Shown: positions 1 to 9,469 of the stretch, piece by piece
Layout: each line of letters starts with the position of its first letter
Position numbering within the stretch: the stretch's first letter is position 1
Assembly: GCF_001530125.1 (NCBI RefSeq)
Contig: NZ_LDUG01000003.1
Span: 36,301-100,300, forward strand
DNA from: Thiobacillus denitrificans
GTDB lineage: Bacteria > Pseudomonadota > Gammaproteobacteria > Burkholderiales > Thiobacillaceae
Length of the DNA stretch: 64,000 bases
Direction: 5' to 3'
Translations under genes and position numbers: made by a program
Notes under the pieces: generated by a model
Database searches by the model: none
The model's input: only the letters and a program-made list of their open reading frames with translations
What the model was told of the DNA's origin: nothing

Positions 1-1631
1 TCCTTCAGCCCGCGCTCGCCCACGGTGACGCGGTGCGGGATGCCGATCAGTTCGGCGTCGGCAAACATCACGCCGGGGCGTTCGTCGCGGTCGTCCAGCA
101 GCACGTCGTGTCCGGCGGCAATCAGTTCAGCATACAACGTATCGGCGGCTTGTCTAACCATCTCGCTCTTGCCGTAGCCGATGGCCACGATCACCAGCCA
201 GAACGGCGCCATGGTTGCCGGCCAGATGATGCCCTTCTCGTCGTGGTGCTGCTCGATGGCCGAAGCCACGATGCGCGACACGCCGATGCCGTAGCAGCCC
301 ATTTCCATCGCCTGGGACTTGCCGGCCTCGTCCAGATAGGTCGCGTTCATGGCCTGCGAATACGTGCTGCCAAGCTGGAACACGTGGCCGACCTCGATGC
401 CGCGGCACAGTTGCAGCGTGCCCTGGCCGTCCGGGCTGGGGTCGCCGGACGCCACATTCCTTATATCGGCTACAACATCCGGTTCCTGCAGGTCGCGACC
501 AAAATTTACCCCGGCCAGGTGATATTTCGGCTTGTTGGCGCCGCAGACAAAATCGCTCATCGCCGCGACCGTGTGATCCGCGATGACCCTGATTTTGGCG
601 AGATCGAGCCCGACCGGCCCCAGGAAACCGGGCGAGCAATTAAAGACCGCGCGGATTTCGGCTTCGTTCGCCAGCCGGAAATCCGAAAACCCTTCCAGTT
701 TGCCGAGTTTGACTTCGTTCAGCATGTGGTCGCCGCGCAGCAACAGCGCGACCATCTGCTCGCCGGCGCTGCCCTTGACCATCCCGGCGATGAGCTTCAC
801 GGTTCGGGTCAGCGGGATGTCGAGCAGGGCGGCGACATCCTCGCACGTGGTCTGTTTCGGCGTTTCCACCTCGCGCAGCGTTTCCTGCGGCGCGGTGCGC
901 TGCGTGGCGGGGGCAACGGCTTCGGCGAGCTCGACGTTGGCGGCGTAGTCGGAGTCCGGGCAATAGGCGATCAGGTCTTCGCCGGAATCGGCCAGCACGT
1001 GGAATTCGTGCGAGGCGGAGCCGCCGATGGCGCCGGTGTCGGCCGCCACGGCACGGAAGGTCAGCCCCAGCCGGCTGAAAACCCGCGTGTAGGCGTCATA
1101 CATGATCTGGTAGGTTTCAGCGAGGCTGGCCTTGCTGGCGTGGAAGGAATAGGCGTCCTTCATCAGGAATTCGCGCGCGCGCATGACGCCGAAACGCGGC
1201 CGGATCTCGTCGCGGAATTTCATCTGGATCTGGTAGAAGTTGACCGGCAATTGCCGGTAGCTCTTGATCTCACGCCGCGCCACGTCGGTGATGACTTCTT
1301 CGTGGGTGGGGCCGAAGCAGAAATCGCGCTGGTGCCGATCCTTGATTTTCAGCATCTGTGGGCCGAATACCGCCCAGCGCCCGGTTTCCTCCCACAGCTC
1401 GGCCGGCTGCACCGCCGGCATCAAGAGCTCGATCGCGCCAGCGCGATTCATTTCCTCGCGCACCACCGCTTCCACCCGGCGCAGCACGCGCAGCCCCAGC
1501 GGCATCCAGGTATATAGCCCCGACCCCAGGCGCTTGATGAGGCCGGCGCGCAGCATCAGCTTGTGGCTGACGAGTTCGGCCTCCGACGGGGCTTCCTTGG
1601 TGGTGGAAATGAAAAACCGGGTGGCGCGCAT
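1..1631 (-). CDS. proS: Prolyl-tRNA synthetase, 3' end cut by window edge
   Basis: Class II aminoacyl-tRNA synthetase that charges tRNA-Pro with proline in the cytosol. The frame is open from the ATG at 1631 to base 1 (543 codons) with no stop, so roughly the last 30 residues lie outside the window. The N-terminus [10 protein letters not shown], the motif 2 region around residues 138-158 ([16 protein letters not shown]) and motif 3 near residues 444-453 (CYGIGVSRI) are visible. The long stretch between motifs 2 and 3 fits the inserted editing domain of bacterial-type enzymes. The gene is divergent from the aminopropyltransferase-like gene that starts at 1713. Identification is secure from the motifs and length. 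Confidence 0.97.
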   Translation of the reverse strand, partial: MRATRFFISTTKEAPSEAELVSHKLMLRAGLIKRLGSGLYTWMPLGLRVLRRVEAVVREEMNRAGAIELLMPAVQPAELWEETGRWAVFGPQMLKIKDRHQRDFCFGPTHEEVITDVARREIKSYRQLPVNFYQIQMKFRDEIRPRFGVMRAREFLMKDAYSFHASKASLAETYQIMYDAYTRVFSRLGLTFRAVAADTGAIGGSASHEFHVLADSGEDLIAYCPDSDYAANVELAEAVAPATQRTAPQETLREVETPKQTTCEDVAALLDIPLTRTVKLIAGMVKGSAGEQMVALLLRGDHMLNEVKLGKLEGFSDFRLANEAEIRAVFNCSPGFLGPVGLDLAKIRVIADHTVAAMSDFVCGANKPKYHLAGVNFGRDLQEPDVVADIRNVASGDPSPDGQGTLQLCRGIEVGHVFQLGSTYSQAMNATYLDEAGKSQAMEMGCYGIGVSRIVASAIEQHHDEKGIIWPATMAPFWLVIVAIGYGKSEMVRQAADTLYAELIAAGHDVLLDDRDERPGVMFADAELIGIPHRVTVGERGLK

Positions 1632-1712
1632 GGTGGAATAATCAGGACGAAAACGCGCATTTTAGCGTGCGGACGGTTAATCTTTCGCCCTCGATTTTGC
1701 GACAGGACAGCA

Positions 1713-2483
1713 ATGCGCTTGAAGTTTGGGAAACGCCGGGCAACCGATGACGGGCTGGAAGTGACCGAAGAACGCGGCATGCGCGTGCTGCATCTGGGCA
1801 GTCGCGCGATCCAGAGCGCGATGCGGGTGAGCCGGCCGTGGGATCTGGAGCTCGCCTATACCCGCGCGATGATGGGCTTTCTGATGTTCAACCCGATGCC
1901 GCAGGACGTGCTGATGATCGGCTTGGGCGGCGGTTCGCTCGCCAAGTTCATCCGCCGGCAGCGGCCGCAGACGCGCATTACTGCGGTGGAGATCGATCCG
2001 CGGGTGATTGCCGCCGCGCGCACGCATTTCGAGCTGCCGGCGGACGACGACACGCTCAGGGTGATCGAGGCTGACGGCGCGCTGTATGTGCGCCAGCACC
2101 CCGGCAGCGCCGATGTCATCCTGCTCGACGGCTTCGATGCCGGCAATCAGGTGGAGGCGCTGGCGACGCAGACTTTTTATGCGGCATGCCGCCGCGTGTT
2201 GAAGCCGGGCGGCGTGCTGGTGGTGAATCTGTGGGGGCGCGACGGCGACTTCGCCGAGTATTTCGCACGGCTGACGCGCGTGTTCGACGGCGAGCTTGGC
2301 TGGATTTCGGTGCAAGACAAGACCAACGTCATCGTGTTTGCATTTGCCGAGCCGGATGCGGCAGCCAGGCTCGATGCAGCGAGGCCGCAGCTGGCCGACC
2401 TGTCGAAACGCTGGGGGCTCGATCTGCGCGGCTTCGCGCGCGATTTTCAGTGGGCGGCGGGCATTGCGCCCTTGCTGGAATAG
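1713..2483 (+). CDS. Spermidine synthase-like (aminopropyltransferase-fold) protein
   Basis: A 256-residue protein with a Rossmann methyltransferase-like fold of the polyamine synthase family. The SAM/decarboxy-SAM loop reads MIGLGGGSLAKF, followed by the acidic strand end AVEIDP and a DVILLDGFD segment like the family's catalytic region. I chose the ATG at 1713 because residues upstream of it in the same frame overlap the proS start region and look non-coding. The N-terminal beta-domain typical of true spermidine synthases is short, so substrate and reaction are uncertain. The 3' end overlaps the convergent WD40 gene by 37 bp. It could be a methyltransferase-like relative rather than a true SpeE. 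Confidence 0.82.
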   Translation: MRLKFGKRRATDDGLEVTEERGMRVLHLGSRAIQSAMRVSRPWDLELAYTRAMMGFLMFNPMPQDVLMIGLGGGSLAKFIRRQRPQTRITAVEIDPRVIAAARTHFELPADDDTLRVIEADGALYVRQHPGSADVILLDGFDAGNQVEALATQTFYAACRRVLKPGGVLVVNLWGRDGDFAEYFARLTRVFDGELGWISVQDKTNVIVFAFAEPDAAARLDAARPQLADLSKRWGLDLRGFARDFQWAAGIAPLLE

Positions 2484-3409
2484 CGTGTTTGATCGATGCG
2501 ATGCAGGCGCACGCTTTCATCGTCCGAGCCCGAGGCCAGTGTGCGTCCATCGGGGCTGAAGCGGATGACCGCGCCGCACAACTCGTGTGCCTGGTAGCGC
2601 TTCACCACGCTGAAGTCGGTGGTGTCGAGGAGGCGGATCGCGGAGTCGGTATGGCGCCCCAGGGTGGCCAGATAACGGCCGTCCGGGCTGAAGGCGACCG
2701 AGGTCAGCAAGCCGTTGTGCTCGGTCGGGATGGAGCGCCTCGTGCCGCTCGCCACATCCCACACGCTCAGACGGAACCAGCTGCCTGCAGCCAGCATGCG
2801 GCCGTCCGGGCTGAACTGCAGATCGTGCGGGGCGTGTGGGGTGGCGAGGGTCTTGCGCAGGGTGAAATCCGTACCCAGCACCCGGATTTGGTCTTCGAGA
2901 CCGACCGCCAGCTGCGCGCCCTGCACGCTGAGCGCCACCACGCTGCCGTCCATGGGAACGTCACGCAGGGCGCTCAGGCTGTCCGCTGACCAGATGCGCA
3001 ACCGGCCGTCAGTGTGGCCGCTGACCACCTGGCCCTGAAACAGCGTCAGCGCCGTCACAGCTGCGCCATCACGCTGCACCTTGATTCGACCGTCGTGCCA
3101 CAGAATCAGGCGGCCATCGCCGCCGCCGCTGACAAACCCGCCCGAGGGCAAGGGCAGAATGGCGCGCACCGCAAGGCGATGGCCGCGCATTTCACCGAGT
3201 GGTCGTCGTGTGGCGGCATCCCATATCCGAATGTCGCCTTGGAACCCCCCGCTGATGAAGCGCTGTCCATTCGCTGTATAGGCGAAAGCGGTGGTGCCGA
3301 ATTCATGTATTCCAGCCAGCACATGATCCGGCGGGTCGGCCGTCATCAAATTGGAGCAGCCCGACAAAAAATTAATTAAAACAATGCTTAACAGAAGGTT
3401 TCTGGCCAC
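2447..3409 (-). CDS. WD40-repeat lipoprotein
   Basis: A 320-residue predicted outer-envelope lipoprotein. The N-terminus is a lipoprotein signal with lipobox LSGC (Cys18). The rest is a string of WD40-like blades with repeated phrases such as GDIRIWDAATRRPL, SGGGDGRLILW, FSPDGRYLATLG and FSPDGRTLASGSDD, enough for one beta-propeller of about six or seven blades. WD40 propellers are binding scaffolds; no enzyme motif is visible and the partner is unknown. It is divergent from rppH and convergent with the aminopropyltransferase-like gene, whose 3' end it overlaps by 37 bp, so it is probably transcribed alone. Confidence 0.85.
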   Translation of the reverse strand: MARNLLLSIVLINFLSGCSNLMTADPPDHVLAGIHEFGTTAFAYTANGQRFISGGFQGDIRIWDAATRRPLGEMRGHRLAVRAILPLPSGGFVSGGGDGRLILWHDGRIKVQRDGAAVTALTLFQGQVVSGHTDGRLRIWSADSLSALRDVPMDGSVVALSVQGAQLAVGLEDQIRVLGTDFTLRKTLATPHAPHDLQFSPDGRMLAAGSWFRLSVWDVASGTRRSIPTEHNGLLTSVAFSPDGRYLATLGRHTDSAIRLLDTTDFSVVKRYQAHELCGAVIRFSPDGRTLASGSDDESVRLHRIDQTRYSSKGAMPAAH

Positions 3410-3477
3410 GGCAGGTTTGCAATTTCCGAAGGGTGTGAAAGAATACAGGTAATCGAATATTTTAGATGGTGGCGGCC

Positions 3478-4029
3478 ATGATCGACCGAGAAGGGTACCG
3501 CCCGAACGTAGGCATTATCGTGTGCAACGCGCAGAACCAGGTTTTCTGGGGCAAGCGCGTCAACCAGCACGCCTGGCAGTTTCCCCAGGGCGGCATTAAC
3601 GCAGGGGAAACGCCGGAACAGGCTATGTTCCGGGAACTGGAAGAAGAAGTGGGTTTGCAGCCCGCACATGTGCGCGTCCTCGGGCGCACGCGCGAATGGT
3701 TGCGTTACGACGTGCCGACCCACTGGGCGCGGCGCGACAGTCGCGGCCTCTATCGCGGCCAGAAACAGATCTGGTTCTTGTTGCGGCTGACCGGGCGCGA
3801 TTGCGACGTCTCGTTGCGCGCCAGCAGTCATCCCGAATTCGATGCTTGGCGCTGGAACGAATACTGGGTGCCGATGGATATGGTGGTCGATTTCAAACGT
3901 GAGGTCTACCGCCTGGCGCTCGAGGAGCTCGAACGTTATTTGCACAAGGACGTGTGTTCTCTGCGGCAACGGGCACGTCGCCTGTGCGACCGGCGTGGCG
4001 TGGCACTGGATATGCAGTTGAAGCCCTGA
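3478..4029 (+). CDS. rppH: RNA pyrophosphohydrolase (Nudix)
   Basis: Nudix hydrolase that removes pyrophosphate from the 5' end of mRNA and so starts RNase E-dependent decay. The start [13 protein letters not shown] matches the family N-terminus, so I use the ATG at 3478 rather than the in-frame ATG four codons upstream at 3466. The Nudix box spans residues 38-60 ([20 protein letters not shown] then VGL) with metal-binding Glu53, Glu56 and Glu57. The length of 183 residues is usual for proteobacterial RppH. In many betaproteobacteria rppH lies next to proS, which is also nearby here. Confidence 0.95.
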   Translation: MIDREGYRPNVGIIVCNAQNQVFWGKRVNQHAWQFPQGGINAGETPEQAMFRELEEEVGLQPAHVRVLGRTREWLRYDVPTHWARRDSRGLYRGQKQIWFLLRLTGRDCDVSLRASSHPEFDAWRWNEYWVPMDMVVDFKREVYRLALEELERYLHKDVCSLRQRARRLCDRRGVALDMQLKP

Positions 4030-4051
4030 ACGCCGGGGCGCTGGAGGCAGG

Positions 4052-4411
4052 ATGAAGATGCGGATCCATGCTTCAACCCCATTGTCGACTGCCGCGGAAT
4101 CTGTGCCGGGTTTGCCTCTGTGGCAGCTCGCGCCCACGCGCGACAGCGCCGGCCAGCGGTTGACCGATTTCATGATGCTGATTCCCCGTCTGCGCAGCCG
4201 TCCGCGCGCCGAGATCGAGCGCGCTTCGCGCGACATCCAGGCCGTGCTTGCGCTGCATCCGGACGTGGTGTTTGCCGACCTCAACCTCAGGCTTAACCTG
4301 CTGTGGGTGTCGTTGCGCCCGCGGCAGGGGGCGATCAGCGAGCTGGTCGCGGCGATCCGGCTGCGCGTGCCCGAGGCGGTGCTGATCGCGCATCACGTCG
4401 CCCCCCGTTAA
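4052..4411 (+). CDS. Conserved-looking hypothetical protein downstream of rppH
   Basis: A 119-residue protein I do not recognise. It begins 22 bp after rppH on the same strand and is probably co-transcribed with it. The middle is rich in Arg and Leu (FMMLIPRLRSRPRAEIERAS) and the C-terminal half has an alternating hydrophobic pattern (LRLNLLWVSLRP), so it looks like a small soluble alpha/beta protein. There is no signal peptide, clear membrane span or Cys/His cluster. Codon usage resembles the neighbours, which supports a real gene. Confidence 0.6.
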   Translation: MKMRIHASTPLSTAAESVPGLPLWQLAPTRDSAGQRLTDFMMLIPRLRSRPRAEIERASRDIQAVLALHPDVVFADLNLRLNLLWVSLRPRQGAISELVAAIRLRVPEAVLIAHHVAPR

Positions 4412-4534
4412 GCGCGTTTCCGATGCGCTCGGCGCATCGCTGCCTGGTGAGCTGGAGGGGCCATCCAATGGCCCTGACGCCCCCCGAAAGTCCCTGCGAA
4501 TGACAGGGAATCCCACGTCCTTATTACGTTTCCG

Positions 4535-4564
4535 TTCACCCAAAGCGGTGGAATTCGTTAAAAT
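4535..4564 (+). promoter_or_regulatory. Candidate sigma-70 promoter for mrp
   Basis: TTCACC at 4535-4540 and TAAAAT at 4559-4564 are separated by 18 bp, about 30 bp before the mrp start at 4597. The -10 box is good and the -35 box weak. Prediction by eye only. Confidence 0.35.
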
Positions 4565-4596
4565 GAACGATTGCTAATTAACCCGCTGGAGCAAAC

Positions 4597-5685
4597 ATGG
4601 CCGTTTCCGAACTTCAGGTGCAGACCGCACTGAAAGAGTTGATCGATCCCAATACCCACAAGGATTACGTTTCGACCAAATCCGCCCGCAACATCAAGAT
4701 CGACGGCGGCGCTGTTTCGGTTGATATCTTGCTGAGCTACCCGGCACAGAGTCAGTTGGCGCCCATTAAACAGCAGGTCGAAGACAAGCTCAACGCCCTC
4801 GATGGCGTGACCAGCGCCACCGCGAATGTGAGCTTCAAGATCGTTTCGCACGGCGTGCAGCGCGGCGTCAAGCTGATCCCCAACGTGAAAAACATCATCG
4901 CCGTGGCGTCTGGCAAGGGCGGCGTCGGCAAATCCACCACCGCCGTCAACCTGGCGCTGGCGCTGGCCGTCGAGGGCGCGCGCGTCGGCATGCTCGACGC
5001 CGACATCTACGGGCCGTCGCAACCGACCATGCTCGGGATTACCGACAAACCCGAATCTACCGACGGCAAGAACCTCGAGCCGCTGATCGGACATGGCATT
5101 CAGGCGATGTCGATCGGCTTCCTGATCGACGTCGAGACCCCCATGGTGTGGCGCGGCCCGATGGTGACGCAGGCGCTGGAGCAGTTGCTGAACAACACCA
5201 ACTGGAGCGAGCTCGACTACCTGGTGGTCGATCTGCCGCCCGGCACCGGTGACATCCAGCTGACGTTGGCGCAACGCGTGCCGGTGACCGGCGCGGTGAT
5301 CGTCACCACGCCGCAGGACATCGCGCTGATCGACGCGCGCAAGGGGCTGAAGATGTTCGAGAAGGTTGGCATCCCGATCCTCGGCGTGGTCGAAAACATG
5401 AGCCTGCACATCTGCTCGAACTGCGGCCACGAAGAGCGCATCTTCGGCGAAGGCGGCGGCGAGCGCATGTGCAAGGACTACAATGTGGAATTCCTCGGTT
5501 CGCTGCCGCTCGATGGCAGCATCCGTGCCGACACCGATTCCGGCAAGCCGTCGGTGGTGGCCGCCCCGGATAGCCGCGTGACCGAAATCTACAAGCAGAT
5601 CGCGCGCCGCGTGGCGGTGAAGATCGGCGAAACCGCAGTGGATCACTCCGCCAAGTTCCCCAATATTGTCATTTCCAACACCTGA
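4597..5685 (+). CDS. apbC: Mrp/ApbC-type P-loop ATPase, iron-sulfur carrier
   Basis: Mrp/ApbC/NBP35-family ATPase of 362 residues that binds and delivers [4Fe-4S] clusters to apoproteins in the cytosol. An N-terminal MIP18/DUF59-like domain covers about residues 1-90. The deviant Walker A motif [10 protein letters not shown] lies near residues 107-116, a switch region DLPPGTGDI follows, and the cluster-binding CxxC pair is Cys273 and Cys276 (CSNCGHE). The stop overlaps the dcd start by one base (TGATG), so the two genes are translationally coupled. That pairing is common in betaproteobacteria. Confidence 0.95.
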   Translation: MAVSELQVQTALKELIDPNTHKDYVSTKSARNIKIDGGAVSVDILLSYPAQSQLAPIKQQVEDKLNALDGVTSATANVSFKIVSHGVQRGVKLIPNVKNIIAVASGKGGVGKSTTAVNLALALAVEGARVGMLDADIYGPSQPTMLGITDKPESTDGKNLEPLIGHGIQAMSIGFLIDVETPMVWRGPMVTQALEQLLNNTNWSELDYLVVDLPPGTGDIQLTLAQRVPVTGAVIVTTPQDIALIDARKGLKMFEKVGIPILGVVENMSLHICSNCGHEERIFGEGGGERMCKDYNVEFLGSLPLDGSIRADTDSGKPSVVAAPDSRVTEIYKQIARRVAVKIGETAVDHSAKFPNIVISNT

Positions 5686-6251
5686 TGAGCATCAAGTCCG
5701 ACCGCTGGATCCGCCAAATGGCGGCGGAGCATGGCATGATCGAGCCGTTCGAGCCGGGGCAGGTCAAGCAGGCCGGTGGCCGGCCCATCGTGTCGTACGG
5801 CACCTCGAGCTACGGCTACGACGTGCGCTGCGCCAACGAATTCAAGCTGTTCACCAACATCAACACTACCATCGTCGACCCCAAGGCATTCGATCCGAAC
5901 TCCTTCGTCGAGGTTAGGGGCGACTCCTGCATCATCCCGCCCAACTCGTTTGCACTCGCGCGTACGGTGGAATATTTCCGCATTCCGCGCAGTGTGCTGA
6001 CGATCTGTCTGGGCAAAAGCACCTACGCGCGCTGCGGCATCATCGTCAACGTGACGCCGCTGGAGCCCGAGTGGGAAGGCCACGTAACGCTGGAGTTTTC
6101 CAACACCACCCCCCTGCCGGCACGCATTTACGCCAACGAAGGCGTGGCGCAAATGCTCTTCCTCGAATCCGACGAGGTTTGCGAGATTTCGTATCGTGAT
6201 CGCGGCGGCAAATATCAGGGCCAGACCGGCGTAACCCTGCCGAAAACTTAA
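5685..6251 (+). CDS. dcd: dCTP deaminase
   Basis: Deaminates dCTP to dUTP, feeding dTTP synthesis. The 188-residue length is typical of the proteobacterial homotrimer. Family landmarks are [13 protein letters not shown] near the N-terminus, the substrate region SYARCG-type segment ([10 protein letters not shown]), [14 protein letters not shown] with the catalytic Glu, and the C-terminal [12 protein letters not shown]. It starts inside the stop codon of the upstream Mrp gene and ends just before a GC-rich hairpin at 6250-6272. Confidence 0.96.
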   Translation: MSIKSDRWIRQMAAEHGMIEPFEPGQVKQAGGRPIVSYGTSSYGYDVRCANEFKLFTNINTTIVDPKAFDPNSFVEVRGDSCIIPPNSFALARTVEYFRIPRSVLTICLGKSTYARCGIIVNVTPLEPEWEGHVTLEFSNTTPLPARIYANEGVAQMLFLESDEVCEISYRDRGGKYQGQTGVTLPKT

Positions 6252-6272
6252 TCCCGCGAGACGCGCGGGATT
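6250..6272 (+). terminator. GC-rich hairpin after dcd
   Basis: AATCCCGCG at 6250-6258 pairs perfectly with CGCGGGATT at 6264-6272 around a 5-nt loop, starting within the dcd stop codon region. There is no T-run, so it may be an RNA-stabilising 3' hairpin rather than an intrinsic terminator. A TATAAT follows at 6275-6280 and may serve the decarboxylase gene as a -10 box, though no good -35 is visible. Confidence 0.45.
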
Positions 6273-6328
6273 CGTATAATCCGCTTCTTTAATCCGCCCA
6301 TTCCAACGGCTTCCCTCTGGAGCAGGCC

Positions 6329-8572
6329 ATGCGCTTCCGCTTTCCCGTTGTCATCATCGACGAAGATTTCCGTTCCGAAAATGCCTCGGGGCTCGGCATC
6401 CGCACGCTGGCCGACGCCATCGAGAAGGAGGGCATGGAGGTGCTCGGCGTCACCAACTACGGTGACCTGACCTCATTCGCCCAGCAGCAGGCGCGCGCTT
6501 CGGCCTTCGTGCTGTCGATCGACGACGAGGAACTCGCGGGCAGCGACGAGGATACGAGCAAGGCGCTGCAAAAACTGCGCAGCTTCGTCGAGGAGGTACG
6601 CTTCCGCAATGCCGAGATCCCGATTTTCCTGCACGGCGAAACGCGTACTGCGCGCCATATCCCGAACGACATCCTGCGCGAGTTGAACGGCTTCATCCAC
6701 ATGCTGGAAGACACGCCGGAATTTCTCGCTCGATATATCGGCCGCGAGGCGCGCGCCTATCTCGAATCGCTGGTGCCGCCGTTCTTCCGCGCGCTCACGC
6801 ATTACGCGGCGGACGGTTCTTACTCCTGGCACTGTCCCGGCCATTCCGGCGGGGTGGCCTTCCTGAAGTCGCCGATCGGCCAGATGTTCCACCAGTTCTT
6901 CGGCGAGAACCTGCTGCGCGCCGATGTCTGCAATGCGGTGGATGAGCTCGGGCAGTTGCTCGACCACACCGGTCCGGTGGGGGCGTCGGAGCGCAACGCA
7001 GCGCGCATTTTCAACTGCGATCACCTGTTCTTCGTTACCAACGGCACCTCGTCGTCCAACAAGATGGTGTGGCACGCCACCGTCGCGCCGGGCGACATCG
7101 TGGTGGTCGACCGCAACTGCCACAAGTCCATCCTGCATGCGATCATCATGTGCGGCGCGATCCCGATTTTCCTGACGCCGACGCGCAACCATTACGGCAT
7201 CATCGGGCCGATCCCGCTGGACGAATTCCGCCCGGAGAACATCCAGAAGAAAATCGCCGCGCATCCGTTCGCCAAGGACGTGAAGCGCAAGCCGCGCATT
7301 CTCACGATCACCCAGTCGACCTACGACGGCATCCTCTACAACGTCGACATGATCAAGGAACTACTCGGCGACTACATCGATACCCTGCATTTCGACGAAG
7401 CCTGGCTGCCGCACGCGACCTTCCACGACTTCTATCGCGGCATGCACGCCATCGGCCGTGACCGTCCGCGCGCCAAGGATGCGCTGGTGTTCGCCACCCA
7501 GTCGACGCACAAGCTGCTGGCGGGCCTCTCGCAGGCTTCGCAGATACTGGTGCAGGACTCGGAGACGCGCAAGCTCGACTTTCACCGCTTCAACGAGGCC
7601 TACCTGATGCACACCTCGACCTCGCCGCAGTACGCCATCATCGCCTCGTGCGACGTGGCGGCGGCGATGATGGAATCGCCCGGCGGTCCCGCGCTGGTCG
7701 AGGAGTCGATCAAGGAAGCGCTCGATTTCCGCCGCGCCATGCGCAAGGTCGACGCGGAGTTCGGCGACTCCTGGTGGTTCAAGGTGTGGGGGCCCGAGAA
7801 ACTCGCCGACGAAGGCGTGGGCGACCGCGAGGACTGGATGCTGGCAGCGGGTGAGCGCTGGCACGAGTTCGGCAATCTCGCGCCCGGCTTCAACCTGCTC
7901 GACCCGATCAAGGCCACCGTCATCACGCCGGGGCTGGACATGGATGGCGCTTTTGCCGACTGGGGCATCCCGGCGGCGATTGTCACCAAATACCTGGCTG
8001 AACACGGCGTCATCGTCGAAAAAACCGGGCTGTATTCCTTCTTCATCATGTTTACCATCGGTATCACCAAGGGCCGCTGGAATACGCTAGTGACCGCGCT
8101 GCAGCAGTTCAAGGCCGACTACGACGAGAACCAGCCGCTGTGGCGCGTGCTGCCCGAGTTCATCGAAAAGCACCCGCGCTACGAGAAAACCGGCCTGAAA
8201 GCCCTGTGCGACCAGATTCACACCATCTACAAGGCCAACGACGTGGCGCGCCTGACCACCGAGATGTACCTGTCGGAAATGGCGCCGGCGATGAAGCCGG
8301 CCGACGCCTTTGCCAAAATGGCGCACCGCGAGATCGAGCGGGTCGAGATCGACCAACTCGAAGGCCGCATCACAGCCATGCTGGTGACGCCCTATCCGCC
8401 GGGCATTCCCCTGCTGATCCCGGGCGAGCGCTTCAACAGCACTATCGTGCGCTATCTGCAGTTCACCCGTGATTTCAACGTGAAATTCCCCGGCTTCGAA
8501 ACCGACGTGCATGGGCTGGTCGAGGACATGGTCGACGGCAAGGCCACGTATTACGTCGATTGCGTGATGTGA
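6329..8572 (+). CDS. PLP-dependent Orn/Lys/Arg decarboxylase (inducible, large type)
   Basis: A 747-residue fold-type I basic amino acid decarboxylase, releasing CO2 from arginine, lysine or ornithine to give a polyamine precursor or diamine. Domains in order: an N-terminal response-regulator-like wing domain (about 1-140), the PLP domain with SYSWHCPGHSGG and the Schiff-base lysine Lys395 in QSTHKLLAGLSQAS, and the C-terminal domain with EKTGLYSFFIMF and the ending GLVEDMVDGK. Length and layout match the E. coli AdiA/LdcC/SpeF group. Motifs alone do not fix the substrate. Because an aminopropyltransferase-like gene lies 4 kb upstream, polyamine synthesis is a reasonable inference. It stands alone on its transcript. 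Confidence 0.93.
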   Translation: MRFRFPVVIIDEDFRSENASGLGIRTLADAIEKEGMEVLGVTNYGDLTSFAQQQARASAFVLSIDDEELAGSDEDTSKALQKLRSFVEEVRFRNAEIPIFLHGETRTARHIPNDILRELNGFIHMLEDTPEFLARYIGREARAYLESLVPPFFRALTHYAADGSYSWHCPGHSGGVAFLKSPIGQMFHQFFGENLLRADVCNAVDELGQLLDHTGPVGASERNAARIFNCDHLFFVTNGTSSSNKMVWHATVAPGDIVVVDRNCHKSILHAIIMCGAIPIFLTPTRNHYGIIGPIPLDEFRPENIQKKIAAHPFAKDVKRKPRILTITQSTYDGILYNVDMIKELLGDYIDTLHFDEAWLPHATFHDFYRGMHAIGRDRPRAKDALVFATQSTHKLLAGLSQASQILVQDSETRKLDFHRFNEAYLMHTSTSPQYAIIASCDVAAAMMESPGGPALVEESIKEALDFRRAMRKVDAEFGDSWWFKVWGPEKLADEGVGDREDWMLAAGERWHEFGNLAPGFNLLDPIKATVITPGLDMDGAFADWGIPAAIVTKYLAEHGVIVEKTGLYSFFIMFTIGITKGRWNTLVTALQQFKADYDENQPLWRVLPEFIEKHPRYEKTGLKALCDQIHTIYKANDVARLTTEMYLSEMAPAMKPADAFAKMAHREIERVEIDQLEGRITAMLVTPYPPGIPLLIPGERFNSTIVRYLQFTRDFNVKFPGFETDVHGLVEDMVDGKATYYVDCVM

Positions 8573-8598
8573 CCCGGTTGCCGGGTACGGCTGTAAGC

Positions 8599-8626
8599 TT
8601 GATTTGACAGGAATAAAGCGTATGAT
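8599..8626 (+). promoter_or_regulatory. Candidate promoter of the rpsF operon
   Basis: TTGATT at 8599-8604 and TATGAT at 8621-8626 with a 16-bp spacer, about 120 bp before rpsF. The leader that follows is long for a ribosomal operon, which leaves room for feedback control. Predicted by eye. Confidence 0.45.
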
Positions 8627-8632
8627 TTGCAG

Positions 8633-8657
8633 TCCCCGCTTTGCCGGGGATTGTTTT
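8633..8657 (+). terminator. Intrinsic terminator between decarboxylase gene and rpsF
   Basis: TCCCCG and CGGGGA form a 6-bp stem around CTTTGC, followed by TTGTTTTTT. It lies 60 bp after the decarboxylase stop and just after the candidate rpsF -10 box, so it most likely ends the decarboxylase transcript. Its overlap with the predicted rpsF start site means a role at the 5' end of the rpsF leader cannot be excluded. Confidence 0.55.
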
Positions 8658-8744
8658 TTGACCTTGGCTTTTTGGCCTTGGTCGTTTTTAACCTTGCTCC
8701 ACCGCGCCGCACTGCAGCGGGGGGCTTAACCGAAAGGAAACTTG

Positions 8745-9158
8745 ATGCGGCATTACGAAATCGTATTTATCGTCCATCCCGATCAGAGCGAGCAGGTGCC
8801 CGCCATGATCGAGCGCTACAAGAGCAATATCACCACGCGCGGCGGCATTGTTCATCGCCTGGAAGACTGGGGTCGCCGCCAGATGGCCTACCCGATCCAG
8901 AAGGTCCACAAGGCCCACTACGTGCTGATGAACATCGAGTGCGACCAGGAAACCCTGGACGAACTCGAACATGGCTTCAAGTTCAACGATGCCGTGCTGC
9001 GTCATCTGACCATCAAGCACGCCGCCGCCATGACCACGGCCTCGCCGATGATGAAGGAAGAAAAGTCGCGCGACATGCTGGACAGCGCCAAGGCTGAAAC
9101 TGCCAAGGCCGAAGCCCCCAAGGCGGACGTGGCAGTCGAACAGCCTGCCGCCGCCTGA
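8745..9158 (+). CDS. rpsF: 30S ribosomal protein S6
   Basis: Ribosomal protein S6 of the small subunit platform, which binds 16S rRNA together with S18. The 137-residue protein starts [14 protein letters not shown], the family N-terminus. I use the ATG at 8745, with the purine-rich AAAGGAAA just upstream, not the adjacent in-frame TTG. The core ends near residue 100. After it comes a low-complexity Ala/Lys/Glu tail ([18 protein letters not shown]) like the variable C-terminal tails of many S6 proteins. First gene of the rpsF-priB-rpsR-rplI operon. Confidence 0.97.
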   Translation: MRHYEIVFIVHPDQSEQVPAMIERYKSNITTRGGIVHRLEDWGRRQMAYPIQKVHKAHYVLMNIECDQETLDELEHGFKFNDAVLRHLTIKHAAAMTTASPMMKEEKSRDMLDSAKAETAKAEAPKADVAVEQPAAA

Positions 9159-9175
9159 GTGCGTGGTCTGAATGA

Positions 9176-9466
9176 GTGAATAAGCTGGGCATCAGCGGAA
9201 CGCTCATCCAGGTTGATCCTGTGCGTTACAGTCCGGCGGGCGTGCCGATTGCCGAAGCGGTGATCCTGCATCGAAGCAGCCAGACAGTAGCCATGCAAGC
9301 CCGACAGGTGGAATGCGAGTTGACGGTACAGGCGAGTGGAACGCTTGCCACCCAACTGGCGCAACTGGCTACCGGCGCACAGGTGAAACTGGAAGGTGCG
9401 TTGAATCGACGCAGCGTGAAGAGCCGACAGCTGATCCTGATATTGAATCGAATCGAAAAGGAATAA
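9176..9466 (+). CDS. priB: Primosomal replication protein N
   Basis: Single-strand DNA-binding OB-fold protein that helps PriA reload the replisome at stalled forks. It has 96 residues and starts with GTG at 9176 (MNKLGISGTLIQ). A typical OB pattern of alternating strands follows, with RQVECELTVQASG in the middle. Its position between rpsF and rpsR is the conserved location of priB in beta- and gammaproteobacteria and is strong support. The stop is 3 bp before the rpsR start. Confidence 0.93.
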   Translation: MNKLGISGTLIQVDPVRYSPAGVPIAEAVILHRSSQTVAMQARQVECELTVQASGTLATQLAQLATGAQVKLEGALNRRSVKSRQLILILNRIEKE

Positions 9467-9469
9467 ATC

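Noticed and set aside
33..1517. 494-residue open frame on the + strand
   Set aside because: Antisense shadow of proS. His/Arg/Val/Ala-rich composition without motifs, while the minus-strand frame gives an intact prolyl-tRNA synthetase.
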